A stretch of DNA of 34,232 bases from an uncultured Thiotrichaceae bacterium. Its GTDB lineage: Bacteria; Pseudomonadota; Gammaproteobacteria; Thiotrichales; Thiotrichaceae. Positions 20,686-30,632 of the stretch are shown piece after piece. The notes below the pieces were generated by a model. It was not told where the DNA came from, made no database searches, and saw only the letters and a program-made list of their open reading frames with translations. A program made the translations under genes and the position numbers. The stretch is taken from contig CACVAV010000112.1 of assembly GCA_902727945.1 (NCBI GenBank), positions 1 to 34,232 on the forward strand, read 5' to 3'. Position 1 is the stretch's first letter, and the number at the start of each line of letters is the position of its first letter.

Positions 20686-22172
20686 TGTTGCTTTCCGCTT
20701 GTGTTGATTTTGAACTACCAGATACTCTGAAAAAGACAGAGGTATCTGGTTTTTCGTTAGATAACCGTCAAATTATTCCCGGCATGGTGTTTGTTGCTTT
20801 AAAAGGCACACAAACACACGGGCTGAAATATGCCGAAGCTGCCGTTCAGGCGGGTGCTTCTGCTGTTTTGTATGAACCGGAAGGTGCCGGTGTTATTCCG
20901 GCGTTATCTGTGCCGGTTCTGGCTGTTCCCGGTTTGGTTGATTGTTTGGGTGTGATGGCCGCACTTTTTTATGGACAACCCTCACGAGCCTTATCTGTGG
21001 TTGGTGTTACCGGCACAGATGGTAAAACATCGGTTACTCATTTTATCGCTGAGGCACAAAATGCCCTGAATACAAAGACAGCAGTGCTGGGTACGATCGG
21101 TATTGGTAAGCCCGGTGAGTTAGTCGCCGCGACACATACCACGCCCGATGCAGTGCAGGTACAGGCGCGATTACGCTCGCTGGCTGAACAGAGTTTTAAG
21201 TCGGTTGCGATGGAGGTGTCGTCACACGCACTGGATCAGGCGCGGGTGGCGGGTGTTGAGTTTGATATTGCCGTGCTGACTAATCTGACCCGTGATCATT
21301 TGGATTATCATGGTACGGTTGCCGCTTATGCAGCAGCGAAGCGGCGTTTGTTTCACTGGGATGGATTGAAGTGTGCCGTGTTGAATCTTGATGATGCGTT
21401 CGGTCGTGAATTGGCGGCAGAACTGACGGGGCAGGACTGTCAGGTCATTGCTTATGGTGTGGGTGATCCGGTGGATTATCCGGCGAATGCAGTGGTTGCC
21501 TCTGAAGTCCGTTTTGATCACAGCGGCATTACTGCAAAAATTGCTTCGCCGTGGGGATTGGGGGAGCTTCATGCCCCGGTGCTCGGGCGTTTTAATCTGG
21601 AAAATTTATTAGCTACCCTAGCTGTTTTATTGGCTCAGGGTATTGCGCTTTCTTCGGCCTTGACTGCGCTACAGCAAGTAAAAACTGTGCCAGGACGCAT
21701 GGAACGGGTGCAGGCACATAGCTCGCAGCAAGATATATTGGTGGTGGTGGATTATGCGCATACGCCGGGTGCATTGCAATCTGTGTTGAGTGCTTTGAAG
21801 GGACATGTCCGGCAACGCTTGATTTGCGTATTTGGCTGCGGCGGTGATCGTGATGCTGGTAAACGTCCCTTAATGGCAGCTATTGCTGAGCAATTGGCTG
21901 ATGTGGTGATTGTCACTGATGATAATCCCCGTACTGAGTCAGCGGAGCAGATATTTGCCGGTATTCGTGGTGGTTTTGATCATCCTGATGCAGTGGTTTT
22001 TGAACATAGTCGCGCTAAGGCCATCCGTCAGGCGATTGGTTTGGCGGCAGCAGGTGATGTAGTGCTGATTGCCGGAAAAGGCCACGAAACAGTACAGGTG
22101 GTTCAGCAGGAAAACATACCTTTTGATGATCGTGAGCAGGCGGCTATCGCGCTACAGGAGCGTGCAGCATGA
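20682..22172 (+). CDS. murE: UDP-MurNAc-tripeptide synthetase (meso-DAP adding)
   Basis: A 496-residue cytosolic ligase that adds meso-diaminopimelate to UDP-MurNAc-L-Ala-D-Glu using ATP. The three Mur-ligase domains are visible: N-terminal substrate domain (about 20-98), central ATPase with GTDGKTS (111-117) and the carbamylated-type Lys220 in AAYAAAKRRLF, and a C-terminal domain with DNPR at 414-417. The DNPR motif indicates meso-DAP rather than lysine. AGGAGG lies 8 nt before the first ATG, which overlaps the ftsI stop. A second ATG follows directly and could also be used. Confidence 0.97.
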   Translation: MMLLSACVDFELPDTLKKTEVSGFSLDNRQIIPGMVFVALKGTQTHGLKYAEAAVQAGASAVLYEPEGAGVIPALSVPVLAVPGLVDCLGVMAALFYGQPSRALSVVGVTGTDGKTSVTHFIAEAQNALNTKTAVLGTIGIGKPGELVAATHTTPDAVQVQARLRSLAEQSFKSVAMEVSSHALDQARVAGVEFDIAVLTNLTRDHLDYHGTVAAYAAAKRRLFHWDGLKCAVLNLDDAFGRELAAELTGQDCQVIAYGVGDPVDYPANAVVASEVRFDHSGITAKIASPWGLGELHAPVLGRFNLENLLATLAVLLAQGIALSSALTALQQVKTVPGRMERVQAHSSQQDILVVVDYAHTPGALQSVLSALKGHVRQRLICVFGCGGDRDAGKRPLMAAIAEQLADVVIVTDDNPRTESAEQIFAGIRGGFDHPDAVVFEHSRAKAIRQAIGLAAAGDVVLIAGKGHETVQVVQQENIPFDDREQAAIALQERAA

Positions 22173-23536
22173 CATGGCTGACGTTGTTTGAGCTGGCTGA
22201 TATGTGCGGTGGCGCGCTGCGCGGTATTACGGATGAGGCGGCAGGTGCATTAAACATCGTGCGTGTTGAACGTGATTCGCGTCAGGTAGCCGCAGGTGAC
22301 TTGTTTCTGGCATTGAAAGGTGAAAATTTCGATGCGCATGATTTTGTGCCTGATGTGGTTGGCCTCGCCAGTGCTACGCTGGTTGAACATTATGTAGAAG
22401 CTGATATTCCTCAGGTGGTTGTCAGCGATGTGCGTTACGCCATGGGGCAGTTGGGTGTCGCCTGGCGCAATTGTTTTAGCCGTCCGGTGATTGCATTGAC
22501 CGGCAGTAACGGCAAGACCACGCTGAAAGAAATGATTACGGCGATTTTATCAGAGAGTGGCAGCACGCATTCGACCCGTGGCAATCTGAATAATGATCTG
22601 GGTGTGCCATTGACCTTGTATGAATTGCGTCCGGGGCAGCACGATTATGCGGTCATTGAAATGGGAGCGAATCATTTTGGTGAAATTGAGTACCTGGCGA
22701 ATTTGGTCAGACCCGATGTGGCTGTGCTGAATAATGCCGGTGCTGCGCACCTGGAAGGTTTTGGTAGTGTGGCGGGTGTTGCCCGTGCGAAAGGGGAAAT
22801 TTTTTCGGGGCTGAGTGATGCTGCGGTTGCGATCATTAATGCCGATGATGATTATGCTGAGTATTGGCGTGAGCTGAATAAGTCGCGTCGTGTGATCAGT
22901 TTCGGTATGGATAATACGACTGCAAATGTAAAAGGCGTCAGTGGCAATAATGGTCTATTGTTGATGGGGTTTGAAAACCAGAGTGTCGAAGTAAATCTGC
23001 CTCTGTTAGGTAAGCACAACGCGATGAATGCGTTGGCTGCGGCTGCGGCTGTTTTGCCGTTGGGCATCAGGTTGGAGGCTGTGAAAGCCGGGCTTGAAAA
23101 ATTACAACCGGTTCAGGGGCGCTTGTGCCCTTTACGTGGTTCAGGCGGAGAATTAATAATAGATGACACCTATAACGCTAATCCAAGCTCTGCGCTGGCG
23201 GCGATACGGGTGTTAGCACAACAAAATGGACGGACGTTGCTGGTGCTGGGTGATATGGGTGAGTTGGGTGTGGACGGCATGGATATGCATGCTGAGATAG
23301 GGCGGCAGGCTGCGCTGTTGGGTATTGATGCTTTGTATGGCATCGGCGAAATGAGCGTAGCGGCTTGTGATGCTTTTGGTTCGGGTGCTGTTGCCTGTCA
23401 TGATATGGATGAATTGTTGAAGTTACTGAATACGTTACAGTTAAATGAGAATAATAGCGTATTGGTGAAAGGCTCCCGTAGCGCACGTATGGAGCGCGTG
23501 GTAGATGCCCTGGTTAAGCAGGAGGTAGCTGCCTGA
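22169..23536 (+). CDS. murF: UDP-MurNAc-tripeptide--D-Ala-D-Ala ligase
   Basis: A 455-residue cytosolic ATP-dependent ligase that attaches D-Ala-D-Ala to the tripeptide precursor, finishing the pentapeptide. It has an N-terminal uridine-binding domain (RVERDSRQVAAGDLFLALKGENFDAHDF, split over about 32-59), P-loop TGSNGKTT (111-118), the MGANHFGEI block (central domain), and DDTYNANPSS with LVLGDMGELG in the C-terminal part. The start overlaps the murE stop (ATGA), and the stop overlaps the mraY start (TGATG), so translation is probably coupled through all three genes. Confidence 0.97.
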   Translation: MTWLTLFELADMCGGALRGITDEAAGALNIVRVERDSRQVAAGDLFLALKGENFDAHDFVPDVVGLASATLVEHYVEADIPQVVVSDVRYAMGQLGVAWRNCFSRPVIALTGSNGKTTLKEMITAILSESGSTHSTRGNLNNDLGVPLTLYELRPGQHDYAVIEMGANHFGEIEYLANLVRPDVAVLNNAGAAHLEGFGSVAGVARAKGEIFSGLSDAAVAIINADDDYAEYWRELNKSRRVISFGMDNTTANVKGVSGNNGLLLMGFENQSVEVNLPLLGKHNAMNALAAAAAVLPLGIRLEAVKAGLEKLQPVQGRLCPLRGSGGELIIDDTYNANPSSALAAIRVLAQQNGRTLLVLGDMGELGVDGMDMHAEIGRQAALLGIDALYGIGEMSVAACDAFGSGAVACHDMDELLKLLNTLQLNENNSVLVKGSRSARMERVVDALVKQEVAA

Positions 23537-24621
23537 TGCTAGTCCTGTTATTTGACTATCTGAGTCAGTTTTATAGCGGATTCAATGTGTTTCAGTACCT
23601 GACACTCCGGGCAATCATGGGCGTTGTTACCGCGCTATGTATTTCGCTTTGGTTCGGGCCGGGCATGATCCGCATGTTGACCCAGTTTAAAATTGGTCAA
23701 TATATCCGTGAAGAAGGGCCGGAAAGCCACCTGGTGAAAGCCGGTACACCTACTATGGGGGGTGTGCTGATCCTGATAGCTATTCTTGCATCAACATTAT
23801 TATGGGCTGATTTGAGTAACCGCTATACATGGGTGGTCATGGCTGTGACCGCCGGATTCGGTTTTATAGGTGGCCTGGATGATTACCTGAAACTGAAACG
23901 GCGGCAAAACCTGGGGTTGACCGCAAAACAAAAATACATTGGTTTGAGCCTGGTTGGTTTTTTGACGGCCTTTTATTTATTTTATTCAGCACCGTCAGTG
24001 ACAGAAACCACGCTTTATTTGCCAATCTTTAAAGAAGCACATGTCAATCTGGGTTGGCTGTTTATTCCCTGGGTTTATATCGTCATCGTGGGCGCAAGTA
24101 ATGCTGTTAATTTGACGGATGGCCTGGATGGTCTGGCGATTATGCCAACGATTCTGGTGGCGGGTGGCTTGGGTATTTTTGCCTATGTCAGCGGTCATGC
24201 CGTGATTGCAGATTATTTGGGTGTGCCAAAGGTTACCGGTGTAGGTGAGGTGGTCATCTTCTGCGGCGCGATTTTTGGTGCGGGCTTGGGTTTTCTCTGG
24301 TTTAACTCGTATCCGGCTCAGGTCTTTATGGGCGACGTGGGTGCGCTGGGCTTAGGTGCTGCACTGGGTATCATTGCCGTTGTGGTTCGCCAGGAAATTG
24401 TACTGGCCATTATGGGGGGTGTGTTTGTTCTGGAGGCCTTATCGGTGATTTTGCAGGTAGGTTATTTCAAAGCAAGCGGTGGTAAGCGGATTTTTCGCAT
24501 GGCGCCATTGCATCACCACTATGAAAAGAAGGGATGGCCTGAGCCTAAGGTGATTGTTCGTTTTTGGATCATTACGGTGGTATTGGTAATGATCGGTTTA
24601 GCTACATTGAAGGTGCGTTAA
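23536..24621 (+). CDS. mraY: Phospho-MurNAc-pentapeptide translocase MraY
   Basis: A 361-residue inner-membrane enzyme (E. coli 360) that transfers phospho-MurNAc-pentapeptide to undecaprenyl phosphate, making lipid I. About ten membrane helices are seen. Catalytic markers are the acidic pair in GGLDDYLKL (Asp115, Asp116), NLTDGLDGL (192-200) and the cytoplasmic loop APLHHHYEKKGWPE near 325. The KAGTPTMGG string (68-76) is also typical. The start overlaps the murF stop by one base. murD begins 5 nt after its stop. Confidence 0.98.
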   Translation: MLVLLFDYLSQFYSGFNVFQYLTLRAIMGVVTALCISLWFGPGMIRMLTQFKIGQYIREEGPESHLVKAGTPTMGGVLILIAILASTLLWADLSNRYTWVVMAVTAGFGFIGGLDDYLKLKRRQNLGLTAKQKYIGLSLVGFLTAFYLFYSAPSVTETTLYLPIFKEAHVNLGWLFIPWVYIVIVGASNAVNLTDGLDGLAIMPTILVAGGLGIFAYVSGHAVIADYLGVPKVTGVGEVVIFCGAIFGAGLGFLWFNSYPAQVFMGDVGALGLGAALGIIAVVVRQEIVLAIMGGVFVLEALSVILQVGYFKASGGKRIFRMAPLHHHYEKKGWPEPKVIVRFWIITVVLVMIGLATLKVR

Positions 24622-24625
24622 GCAG

Positions 24626-25975
24626 ATGACTGTGCATGCTCACAATTTGGAAATGCTGATTGTTGGTCTTGGGCCAACCGGTCTTTCTGTTGCCCGGCAT
24701 TTGGGGCGGCAGGGGGTTGCATTTGCGGTGACTGACAGTCGTACTAACCCACCGGGTATGGAAGCTTTGCAGCGTGAATTCCCTGAAGCTCCCTGCGATT
24801 TTGGCGGTTTTAATGAAACCTTCTTTGCACCGGCGAAATGTTTGGTAGTGAGTCCGGGAGTAGCTGTGAGCACGCCAGTGATTAAGGCCGCCCATGAGCG
24901 CGGTGTCGAAATTATGGGTGATGTAGAGTTATTTGTGCGTGCAGCACAAGCACCGATTATTGCGATTACCGGCTCCAATGGTAAAAGCAGTGTTACCAAG
25001 CTGGTCGAGCTGATGGCACACAAGGCCGGAATGAGCTGCTACGCGATTGGTAATATTGGCCGCTTCGTGATGGACGTGTTGACTGATCCGGTACCGGATT
25101 TGTATGTCATGGAGTTATCCAGTTTTCAGCTGGAAACTACGCAATCGCTGCATGCGGTTTCTGCCACCGTATTGAATGTCTGTGAAGACCACCTGGATCG
25201 TTATGATAGTTTTGCAGCTTATGCAGCAGTTAAAGCGATTATTTTTCAGAATTGTGCGAATCCTGTGTTAAACCGCGAAGATGTGGTCGTTATGCAAATG
25301 GCTGATTCTGATGGTTTTAGTGGTATGGTAACCACCTTTGGGGCAGATGTGCCTGCTGAGGGGCAGTTCGGCATTCTGGAGCAAGCGGGTCGACGCTATT
25401 TTGCCAAAGGTTCGCGTTGTCTGATGGCCATTGATGAAATGCGTTTGCCCGGTGAGCACAATGCTGTTAATGCTTTAGCCGCGCTGGCTTTGGGTGAGCC
25501 TGCGGGTATTCCTGAGGCCGCTATGCTGGCCGCTATTCGTGAATTCAATGGTTTGCCGTATCGCACTGAATGGGTGCGTGAGCGTGCTGGCGTTAATTGG
25601 TTTAATGATTCTAAAGGTACCAATGTTGGCGCTACGGTGGCTGCACTGCAGGGATTGCCCGGAAAAACCGTGTTGATTGCCGGTGGAATGGGCAAAGGGG
25701 CTGATTTCTCTCCACTAACAAGTGTTGTTGCTGATCATGCCAGAGCAGTGGTGTTGATGGGTGAAGATGCTGGTTTGATGGCTGAAGTGATGCCGGAAAA
25801 TATGCTGGTTGTTAAAGCGGGTTCAATGCAGGAAGCGGTAAGCCTCTCTGCTGATTTAGCACAGGCCGGTGATAATGTTCTGCTTTCTCCTGCCTGTGCC
25901 AGTTTCGATATGTTTGCAAATTATATGCAGCGCGGTGATGTATTCGCTGAAGCGGTCAGGGAGTTGTCGGTATGA
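24626..25975 (+). CDS. murD: UDP-MurNAc-L-Ala--D-Glu ligase
   Basis: A 449-residue cytosolic ligase that adds D-glutamate to UDP-MurNAc-L-alanine. It has a Rossmann-like N-terminal domain (LIVGLGPTGLSVARHL, 11-26), a P-loop GSNGKSS (116-122), the central ELSSFQLE block, HNAVNALAALAL and, in the C-terminal domain, WFNDSKGTNVGATVAAL. Slightly longer than E. coli MurD (438). It starts 4 nt after the mraY stop with only a weak Shine-Dalgarno, which fits coupling. The stop overlaps the ftsW start (ATGA). Confidence 0.97.
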   Translation: MTVHAHNLEMLIVGLGPTGLSVARHLGRQGVAFAVTDSRTNPPGMEALQREFPEAPCDFGGFNETFFAPAKCLVVSPGVAVSTPVIKAAHERGVEIMGDVELFVRAAQAPIIAITGSNGKSSVTKLVELMAHKAGMSCYAIGNIGRFVMDVLTDPVPDLYVMELSSFQLETTQSLHAVSATVLNVCEDHLDRYDSFAAYAAVKAIIFQNCANPVLNREDVVVMQMADSDGFSGMVTTFGADVPAEGQFGILEQAGRRYFAKGSRCLMAIDEMRLPGEHNAVNALAALALGEPAGIPEAAMLAAIREFNGLPYRTEWVRERAGVNWFNDSKGTNVGATVAALQGLPGKTVLIAGGMGKGADFSPLTSVVADHARAVVLMGEDAGLMAEVMPENMLVVKAGSMQEAVSLSADLAQAGDNVLLSPACASFDMFANYMQRGDVFAEAVRELSV

Positions 25976-27189
25976 GAATTGCCCGCGACTTCGAATCGAT
26001 TAACTGGTCACGCTATGTTGACCGCGATTTACTACTGGCGCTGCTGGCACTGATTGGTATTGGCATTGTTATGTTGGGTTCGGCTTCACTTTGGGTGGCT
26101 GAACGCCAGTACGGTGATGCATTCCATTATTTGTACCGGCAGGTGGTATTTGTTGGTTTGGGGTCGCTGCTGGCGTTGGGTTTGTATCAGGTTAAAGTGA
26201 ATTTCTGGCAGAGCTTGGGTGTGAAGTTATTGCCGATAGTGCTGCTGCTGTTGGTGTTAGTGTTGATTCCCGGTGTCGGTACTGAGGTTAAGGGTAGTCG
26301 CCGTTGGTTGAGTCTGGGGCCTATTGCTATTCAGGTCTCTGAGCTGGTGAAGTTAATCATGATTATGTACCTGGCAGGTTATCTGGTGCGTCATGGCAAA
26401 AATCTGTCGGAGTCTCCCTCCTATCAGCCATTAATTATTCCCTTGTTTGTCTTGGGTCTGACGGGTGGTTTGTTATTGCTGGAGCCGGATTTTGGCTCGA
26501 CCGTAATCATTATCACCGTTGGCCTGGCCATGTTGTTTTTGGGTGGCGTGCCGATGAAACGGCTGGTGATTTTGTTTGTCGGTGCGGTGGTGGTGATGAT
26601 TCCGCTGGCGATGATGGGTTATCGCGGCGCGCGGATTGAGGCCTATCTTAATCCATGGGCTTTCGAGAGTGGCAAGGGTTATCAGATGGTACATGCACTG
26701 ATGTCGATTGGCGATGGCGGCTGGTTTGGTAATGGCCTGGGTGCTGGTGTGCAGAAATTATTTTATCTGCCGGAAGCGCATAACGATTTTATTTTTGCCG
26801 TATTAGCTGAAGAATTTGGTTTTATTGGCATGCTGGTGGTGCTGGCATTATTTGGTTGGTTGGTGTATCGCGCTTTTGCCATTGGCTTTCAGGCGGATAA
26901 ACAAGGGCAACACTTTGGTGCCTACCTCGCTTATGGTATTGGTTTTTGGTTGGGATTTCAGGTGATTTTGCATGTGGGTGTGAATCTGGCCGTGCTACCG
27001 CCTAAGGGATTGACCTTGCCGTTAATCAGTTATGGCGGCAGTAGTTTGCTGGTGACACTGATGTCGATGGCCTTATTAATGCGTGTACACCGTGATACGC
27101 AAATTAGTTTGTTTGGCACCACGCAAAAAAAGACAAGGCGTCGCAAGCCAGCGGCGGTAAAAAAAAAGGCGGTAACTAATGCAAGCTAG
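25972..27189 (+). CDS. ftsW: Septal peptidoglycan polymerase FtsW (SEDS family)
   Basis: A 405-residue SEDS protein with about ten membrane helices. It polymerises lipid II into glycan strands at the septum together with FtsI. Typical strings are GSRRWLSLGPIAIQVSEL, LLLEPDFGSTVII, LNPWAFESGKGYQMVHALMS, GLGAGVQKLFYLPEAHNDFI (with the conserved Asp of the active site) and LPLISYGGSS. The tail (KKTRRRKPAAVKKKAV) is strongly basic and cytoplasmic. The 3' end overlaps murG by 11 nt. A longer SEDS paralogue (RodA) is excluded by context and by the FtsW-type N-terminus. Confidence 0.97.
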   Translation: MRIARDFESINWSRYVDRDLLLALLALIGIGIVMLGSASLWVAERQYGDAFHYLYRQVVFVGLGSLLALGLYQVKVNFWQSLGVKLLPIVLLLLVLVLIPGVGTEVKGSRRWLSLGPIAIQVSELVKLIMIMYLAGYLVRHGKNLSESPSYQPLIIPLFVLGLTGGLLLLEPDFGSTVIIITVGLAMLFLGGVPMKRLVILFVGAVVVMIPLAMMGYRGARIEAYLNPWAFESGKGYQMVHALMSIGDGGWFGNGLGAGVQKLFYLPEAHNDFIFAVLAEEFGFIGMLVVLALFGWLVYRAFAIGFQADKQGQHFGAYLAYGIGFWLGFQVILHVGVNLAVLPPKGLTLPLISYGGSSLLVTLMSMALLMRVHRDTQISLFGTTQKKTRRRKPAAVKKKAVTNAS

Positions 27190-28294
27190 GCGTCCGGTTC
27201 TTATTACAGCAGGCGGTACGGGTGGACATGTCTATCCTGGGCTGGCGGTGGCGCGTGCTTTGATGGCTCAGGATATTCCGGTTATCTGGATGGGTACGCA
27301 TGCTGGCCTGGAAGCTAAAGTGATTCCTGAAGCGGGTATTGAAATGGCTTGGCTAACCGTGACTGGTTTGCGTGGTAAGGGTTTGAAGACACTGGTACAA
27401 GCGCCGTTTAAGTTGACCATGGCTTTATTTCAGTCAATCCGGATTATGCTGAAACATAAGCCTGCCGCTGTATTAGGTATGGGAGGATTTGTTGCAGGCC
27501 CCGGTGGTCTGGTCGCAGCGCTAATGGGTAAGCCGGTTATTATCCATGAGCAGAATGCTGTGCCGGGTCTAACCAATAAGTTGCTGGCCAGATTCAGTCG
27601 TCGTGTGCTGGAAGGTTTTCCGGGTACGTTTGCCCCAAGTGACAAGGTGCAGGCTACCGGTAATCCGGTGCGCATGGATATTGCTGAATTACCAACGCCG
27701 GTTGAGCGGCTGGCGGATCGTGATGATGAGCCGGTTCACGTGCTGATCATTGGCGGTAGTTTGGGCGCGGCAGCATTGAATGAAATGGTGCCGAAAGCTT
27801 TAGCGATGTTGCCGGAAAATGAACGGCCAATGGTTCGCCATCAGGCGGGTGCCCGCAACATTGATGCGGCACAAACACAATATAGAGAGTCAGCTGTTGA
27901 CGCTGACGTGACCGCTTTTATAGTGGACATGGCTGAGGCCTATGGGTGGGCTGACTTAATTATATGCCGCGCCGGCGCATTAACCGTGGCGGAAGTCGCG
28001 GCTGCCGGTGTGGCTTCCATCCTGGTACCCTATCCATATGCGGTCGATGATCATCAGACCGCAAATGGCGCTTATCTCGCCGATCAAGGCGCAGCACAGC
28101 TGGTTCAGCAGCATGATCTGAGCCCGGAGAAACTGGCATCGATGCTTAAAGATTTATGTGCTGATCGTGGGCAGTTAATGAAAATGGGTATAACGGCCCG
28201 TAAGCTGGCTAAGCCTTATGCGACGATGCAGGTGGCTGCTATTTGTGCAGCTTATGCGGGTTATGATTTTAACGGAGAACAAAAACAACGATGA
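27179..28294 (+). CDS. murG: UDP-GlcNAc:lipid I N-acetylglucosaminyltransferase
   Basis: A 371-residue GT-B enzyme on the inner face of the membrane that adds GlcNAc to lipid I, giving lipid II. The glycine-rich loop GGTGGHVYPGLAVA begins at about residue 12, followed by GLRGKGLKTL, VLGMGGFVAGPGGL and IIHEQNAVPGLTNK in the N-terminal half, and IIGGSLGAAALN and ICRAGALTVAEVAAAG, typical of the UDP-GlcNAc site, in the C-terminal half. The ATG lies within the end of ftsW (11-nt overlap), with AAGGCGG as ribosome-binding site. The stop overlaps the murC start. Confidence 0.98.
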   Translation: MQARRPVLITAGGTGGHVYPGLAVARALMAQDIPVIWMGTHAGLEAKVIPEAGIEMAWLTVTGLRGKGLKTLVQAPFKLTMALFQSIRIMLKHKPAAVLGMGGFVAGPGGLVAALMGKPVIIHEQNAVPGLTNKLLARFSRRVLEGFPGTFAPSDKVQATGNPVRMDIAELPTPVERLADRDDEPVHVLIIGGSLGAAALNEMVPKALAMLPENERPMVRHQAGARNIDAAQTQYRESAVDADVTAFIVDMAEAYGWADLIICRAGALTVAEVAAAGVASILVPYPYAVDDHQTANGAYLADQGAAQLVQQHDLSPEKLASMLKDLCADRGQLMKMGITARKLAKPYATMQVAAICAAYAGYDFNGEQKQR

Positions 28295-29721
28295 AAGCAG
28301 GAAGCGATCTTTTAGCCCGCAAGCGCATTAAACAGCTGCACTTTATTGGTATTGGTGGTGCCGGTATGGGTGGTATTGCTGAAGTGGTGTCCAATTTAGG
28401 TTATACCGTGACGGGTTCTGACCTTACTGAAAGTGCCATGACCCGGCGGTTGCAGGAGCAGGGTGTAACTGTATTTAAAGGTCATACTGCAGAGCAGGTT
28501 GCCGGTGCGGATGTCATTGTAGTGTCTACAGCTATTGATGTAACCAACCCCGAAATTCAGGCGGCTCGCGAACAGCGTATTCCGATTATTAAACGTGCTG
28601 AAATGTTGGCTGAGCTGATGCGCTTCCGTCATGGTATTGCCGTGGCCGGAACACATGGCAAGACGACAACCACCAGTTTAACGACTAGTTTATTAGTTGA
28701 AGGTGGTTTAGATCCGACTTATGTGATTGGCGGCAAGCTGATTAGCTCTGCGCGTAACTCTAAATTGGGTGAAGGTGAGTATCTGGTCGCAGAGGCGGAT
28801 GAAAGTGATGCTTCCTTTTTGCATTTGCAGCCGATGCTGGCGGTGGTGACGAATATTGATGCAGATCATTTGTCGACGTATGACGGTGATTTTAACAAGT
28901 TGAAAGCGACCTTTATCGAGTTTCTGCATAACCTGCCGTTTTATGGCTTGGCGGTGTTGTGTGTGGATGATGAGCATATCCGTTCGATTCTGGAGGATGT
29001 GAATCGTCCGGTCATCACTTATGGTATTGAGCAGCCCGCCGATATTCGCGCGACTAATGTACGGTATGACGGTTCACAGAGTCACTTTCGTCTGGAATAT
29101 GCCAGCGATGGCCGGACGATGGATCTGACACTGAATTTGCCGGGCGAGCACAATGTGCTGAATGCGCTGGCGGCGATTGCTGTAGCATCTGAGCTGGATG
29201 TCAGTGATGAGGCAATTGCTAAAGCATTGCGCGAATTTGAGGGCATTGGCCGTCGTTTTCAGTTGTATGGTGAAGTCAATTTCGGACGAGGCAAAGCCTT
29301 ATTGGTCGATGATTACGGTCATCACCCGACTGAAATAGCTGCGACATTGCGAGCTGCGCGTAGTGCCTGGCCTGAGCGCCGTTTAGTACAGGTTTTCCAG
29401 CCACACCGTTATACCCGGACACGTGATTTATTTGAAGATTTTGCACAAGTATTGTCGGAAGTCGATGTGCTGGTGTTGCTGGATGTTTATGCGGCTAGTG
29501 AGCAGCCGATTGCCGGTGCTGACGGGCGTGCTTTAGCACGGGCCATTCGTGTGCGTGGCAAGGTAGATCCGATTTTTGTTTCTGAGGTCGAAGATGTGTC
29601 TGCTGTGCTACGTAATATTATGCAGGATGGTGATGTGGTACTGACTCAGGGTGCGGGTAGTGTGGGTGCTCTGGCTGCCAGTTTGCCAAAAGAACTGTCT
29701 GTCGACGGAGGTGAAGCGTGA
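28291..29721 (+). CDS. murC: UDP-MurNAc--L-alanine ligase
   Basis: A 476-residue cytosolic ligase for the first step of the stem peptide. It has an N-terminal HFIGIGGAGMGGIAEV (17-32), a P-loop GTHGKTT (120-126), ADESDASFL (central domain), GEHNVLNALAA and VDDYGHHPTEIAAT in the C-terminal domain. Somewhat shorter than E. coli MurC (491). Unlike many proteobacteria with murB next in line, ddlB follows directly, so murB must lie elsewhere. The start overlaps the murG stop and the stop overlaps the ddlB GTG. Confidence 0.98.
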   Translation: MKAGSDLLARKRIKQLHFIGIGGAGMGGIAEVVSNLGYTVTGSDLTESAMTRRLQEQGVTVFKGHTAEQVAGADVIVVSTAIDVTNPEIQAAREQRIPIIKRAEMLAELMRFRHGIAVAGTHGKTTTTSLTTSLLVEGGLDPTYVIGGKLISSARNSKLGEGEYLVAEADESDASFLHLQPMLAVVTNIDADHLSTYDGDFNKLKATFIEFLHNLPFYGLAVLCVDDEHIRSILEDVNRPVITYGIEQPADIRATNVRYDGSQSHFRLEYASDGRTMDLTLNLPGEHNVLNALAAIAVASELDVSDEAIAKALREFEGIGRRFQLYGEVNFGRGKALLVDDYGHHPTEIAATLRAARSAWPERRLVQVFQPHRYTRTRDLFEDFAQVLSEVDVLVLLDVYAASEQPIAGADGRALARAIRVRGKVDPIFVSEVEDVSAVLRNIMQDGDVVLTQGAGSVGALAASLPKELSVDGGEA

Positions 29722-30632
29722 GTGATATGAGTCGCTTTGGCCGGGTGGCAGTATTGCTGGGTGGCTTGAATGCTGAGCGTGAGGTATCACTGAATAGTGG
29801 TGCGGCAGTGCTGCGGGGTTTGCAGGAAGCGGGTGTCGATGCGCATGGTATTGACGTCGGTGAGGATATTATCGCGGTTTTGCAGTCCGGGAATTATGAC
29901 CGGGTGTTCAATATTTTGCATGGCCGTGTCGGTGAGGATGGTGTAATTCAGGGTGCTTTGGAGTTGCTTGGCATCCCCTATACCGGTTGTGGTGTGATGG
30001 CATCTGCGCTGTGTATGGACAAGTTAATGACTAAGCGCGTCTGGCTGGGAGCAGGTTTACCTACACCTGAGCACCGGATTTTAACCGAAGAGACTGATTT
30101 TGATGCAATAGTTGCTGAACTGGGGTTACCGTTGGCAGTGAAGCCGGTACGTGAAGGCTCCAGTGTTGGTATTAGTAAAGTGACTCGGGCAGAGCAGTTA
30201 AAACCAGCATTTGAGTTAGCGGTAAAGTCTGATCCGGTGGTAATGGCCGAACAATGGATTGTGGGTGATGAATATACAGTCAGCATGTTGGATGGTGAGG
30301 CGTTACCTGTCATTCGTATTGAGCCGGAAGGCGATATTTATGACTATGAAGCGAAATACCTGTCGGATAACACGCAATACCATTGTCCCTGCGGCCTGAG
30401 TGCCGGTGATGAGTTGACCATGCAACAATTGGCGCAAAAGGCATTTGCGGCACTGGATGGTGAAAGCTGGGGGCGGGTTGATTTAATGCGTGGTGAAGAT
30501 GGTCGCAATTGGTTAATCGAAGTGAATACTAATCCCGGAATGACTGATCATAGTTTGGTGCCAAAAGCGGCTAAACAGGTGGGTTATAACTTTAGCCAAT
30601 TAGTGGTACGGATTCTGGAGACGACGTTGTAA
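29718..30632 (+). CDS. ddlB: D-alanine--D-alanine ligase
   Basis: A 304-residue ATP-grasp enzyme that makes the D-Ala-D-Ala used by MurF. It carries GRVAVLLGGLNAEREVSL (about 8-25), GRVGEDGVIQGALELLGIPYTG split across 74-95, VKPVREGSSVGI (about 142-153) and IEVNTNPGMTDHSLVPKA in the C-terminal ATP-grasp part. The GTG at 29718 is chosen because GGAGGT lies 5 nt upstream and the codon overlaps the murC stop; an ATG nine bases later is too far from that site. The stop overlaps the ftsQ ATG by one base. Confidence 0.97.
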   Translation: MSDMSRFGRVAVLLGGLNAEREVSLNSGAAVLRGLQEAGVDAHGIDVGEDIIAVLQSGNYDRVFNILHGRVGEDGVIQGALELLGIPYTGCGVMASALCMDKLMTKRVWLGAGLPTPEHRILTEETDFDAIVAELGLPLAVKPVREGSSVGISKVTRAEQLKPAFELAVKSDPVVMAEQWIVGDEYTVSMLDGEALPVIRIEPEGDIYDYEAKYLSDNTQYHCPCGLSAGDELTMQQLAQKAFAALDGESWGRVDLMRGEDGRNWLIEVNTNPGMTDHSLVPKAAKQVGYNFSQLVVRILETTL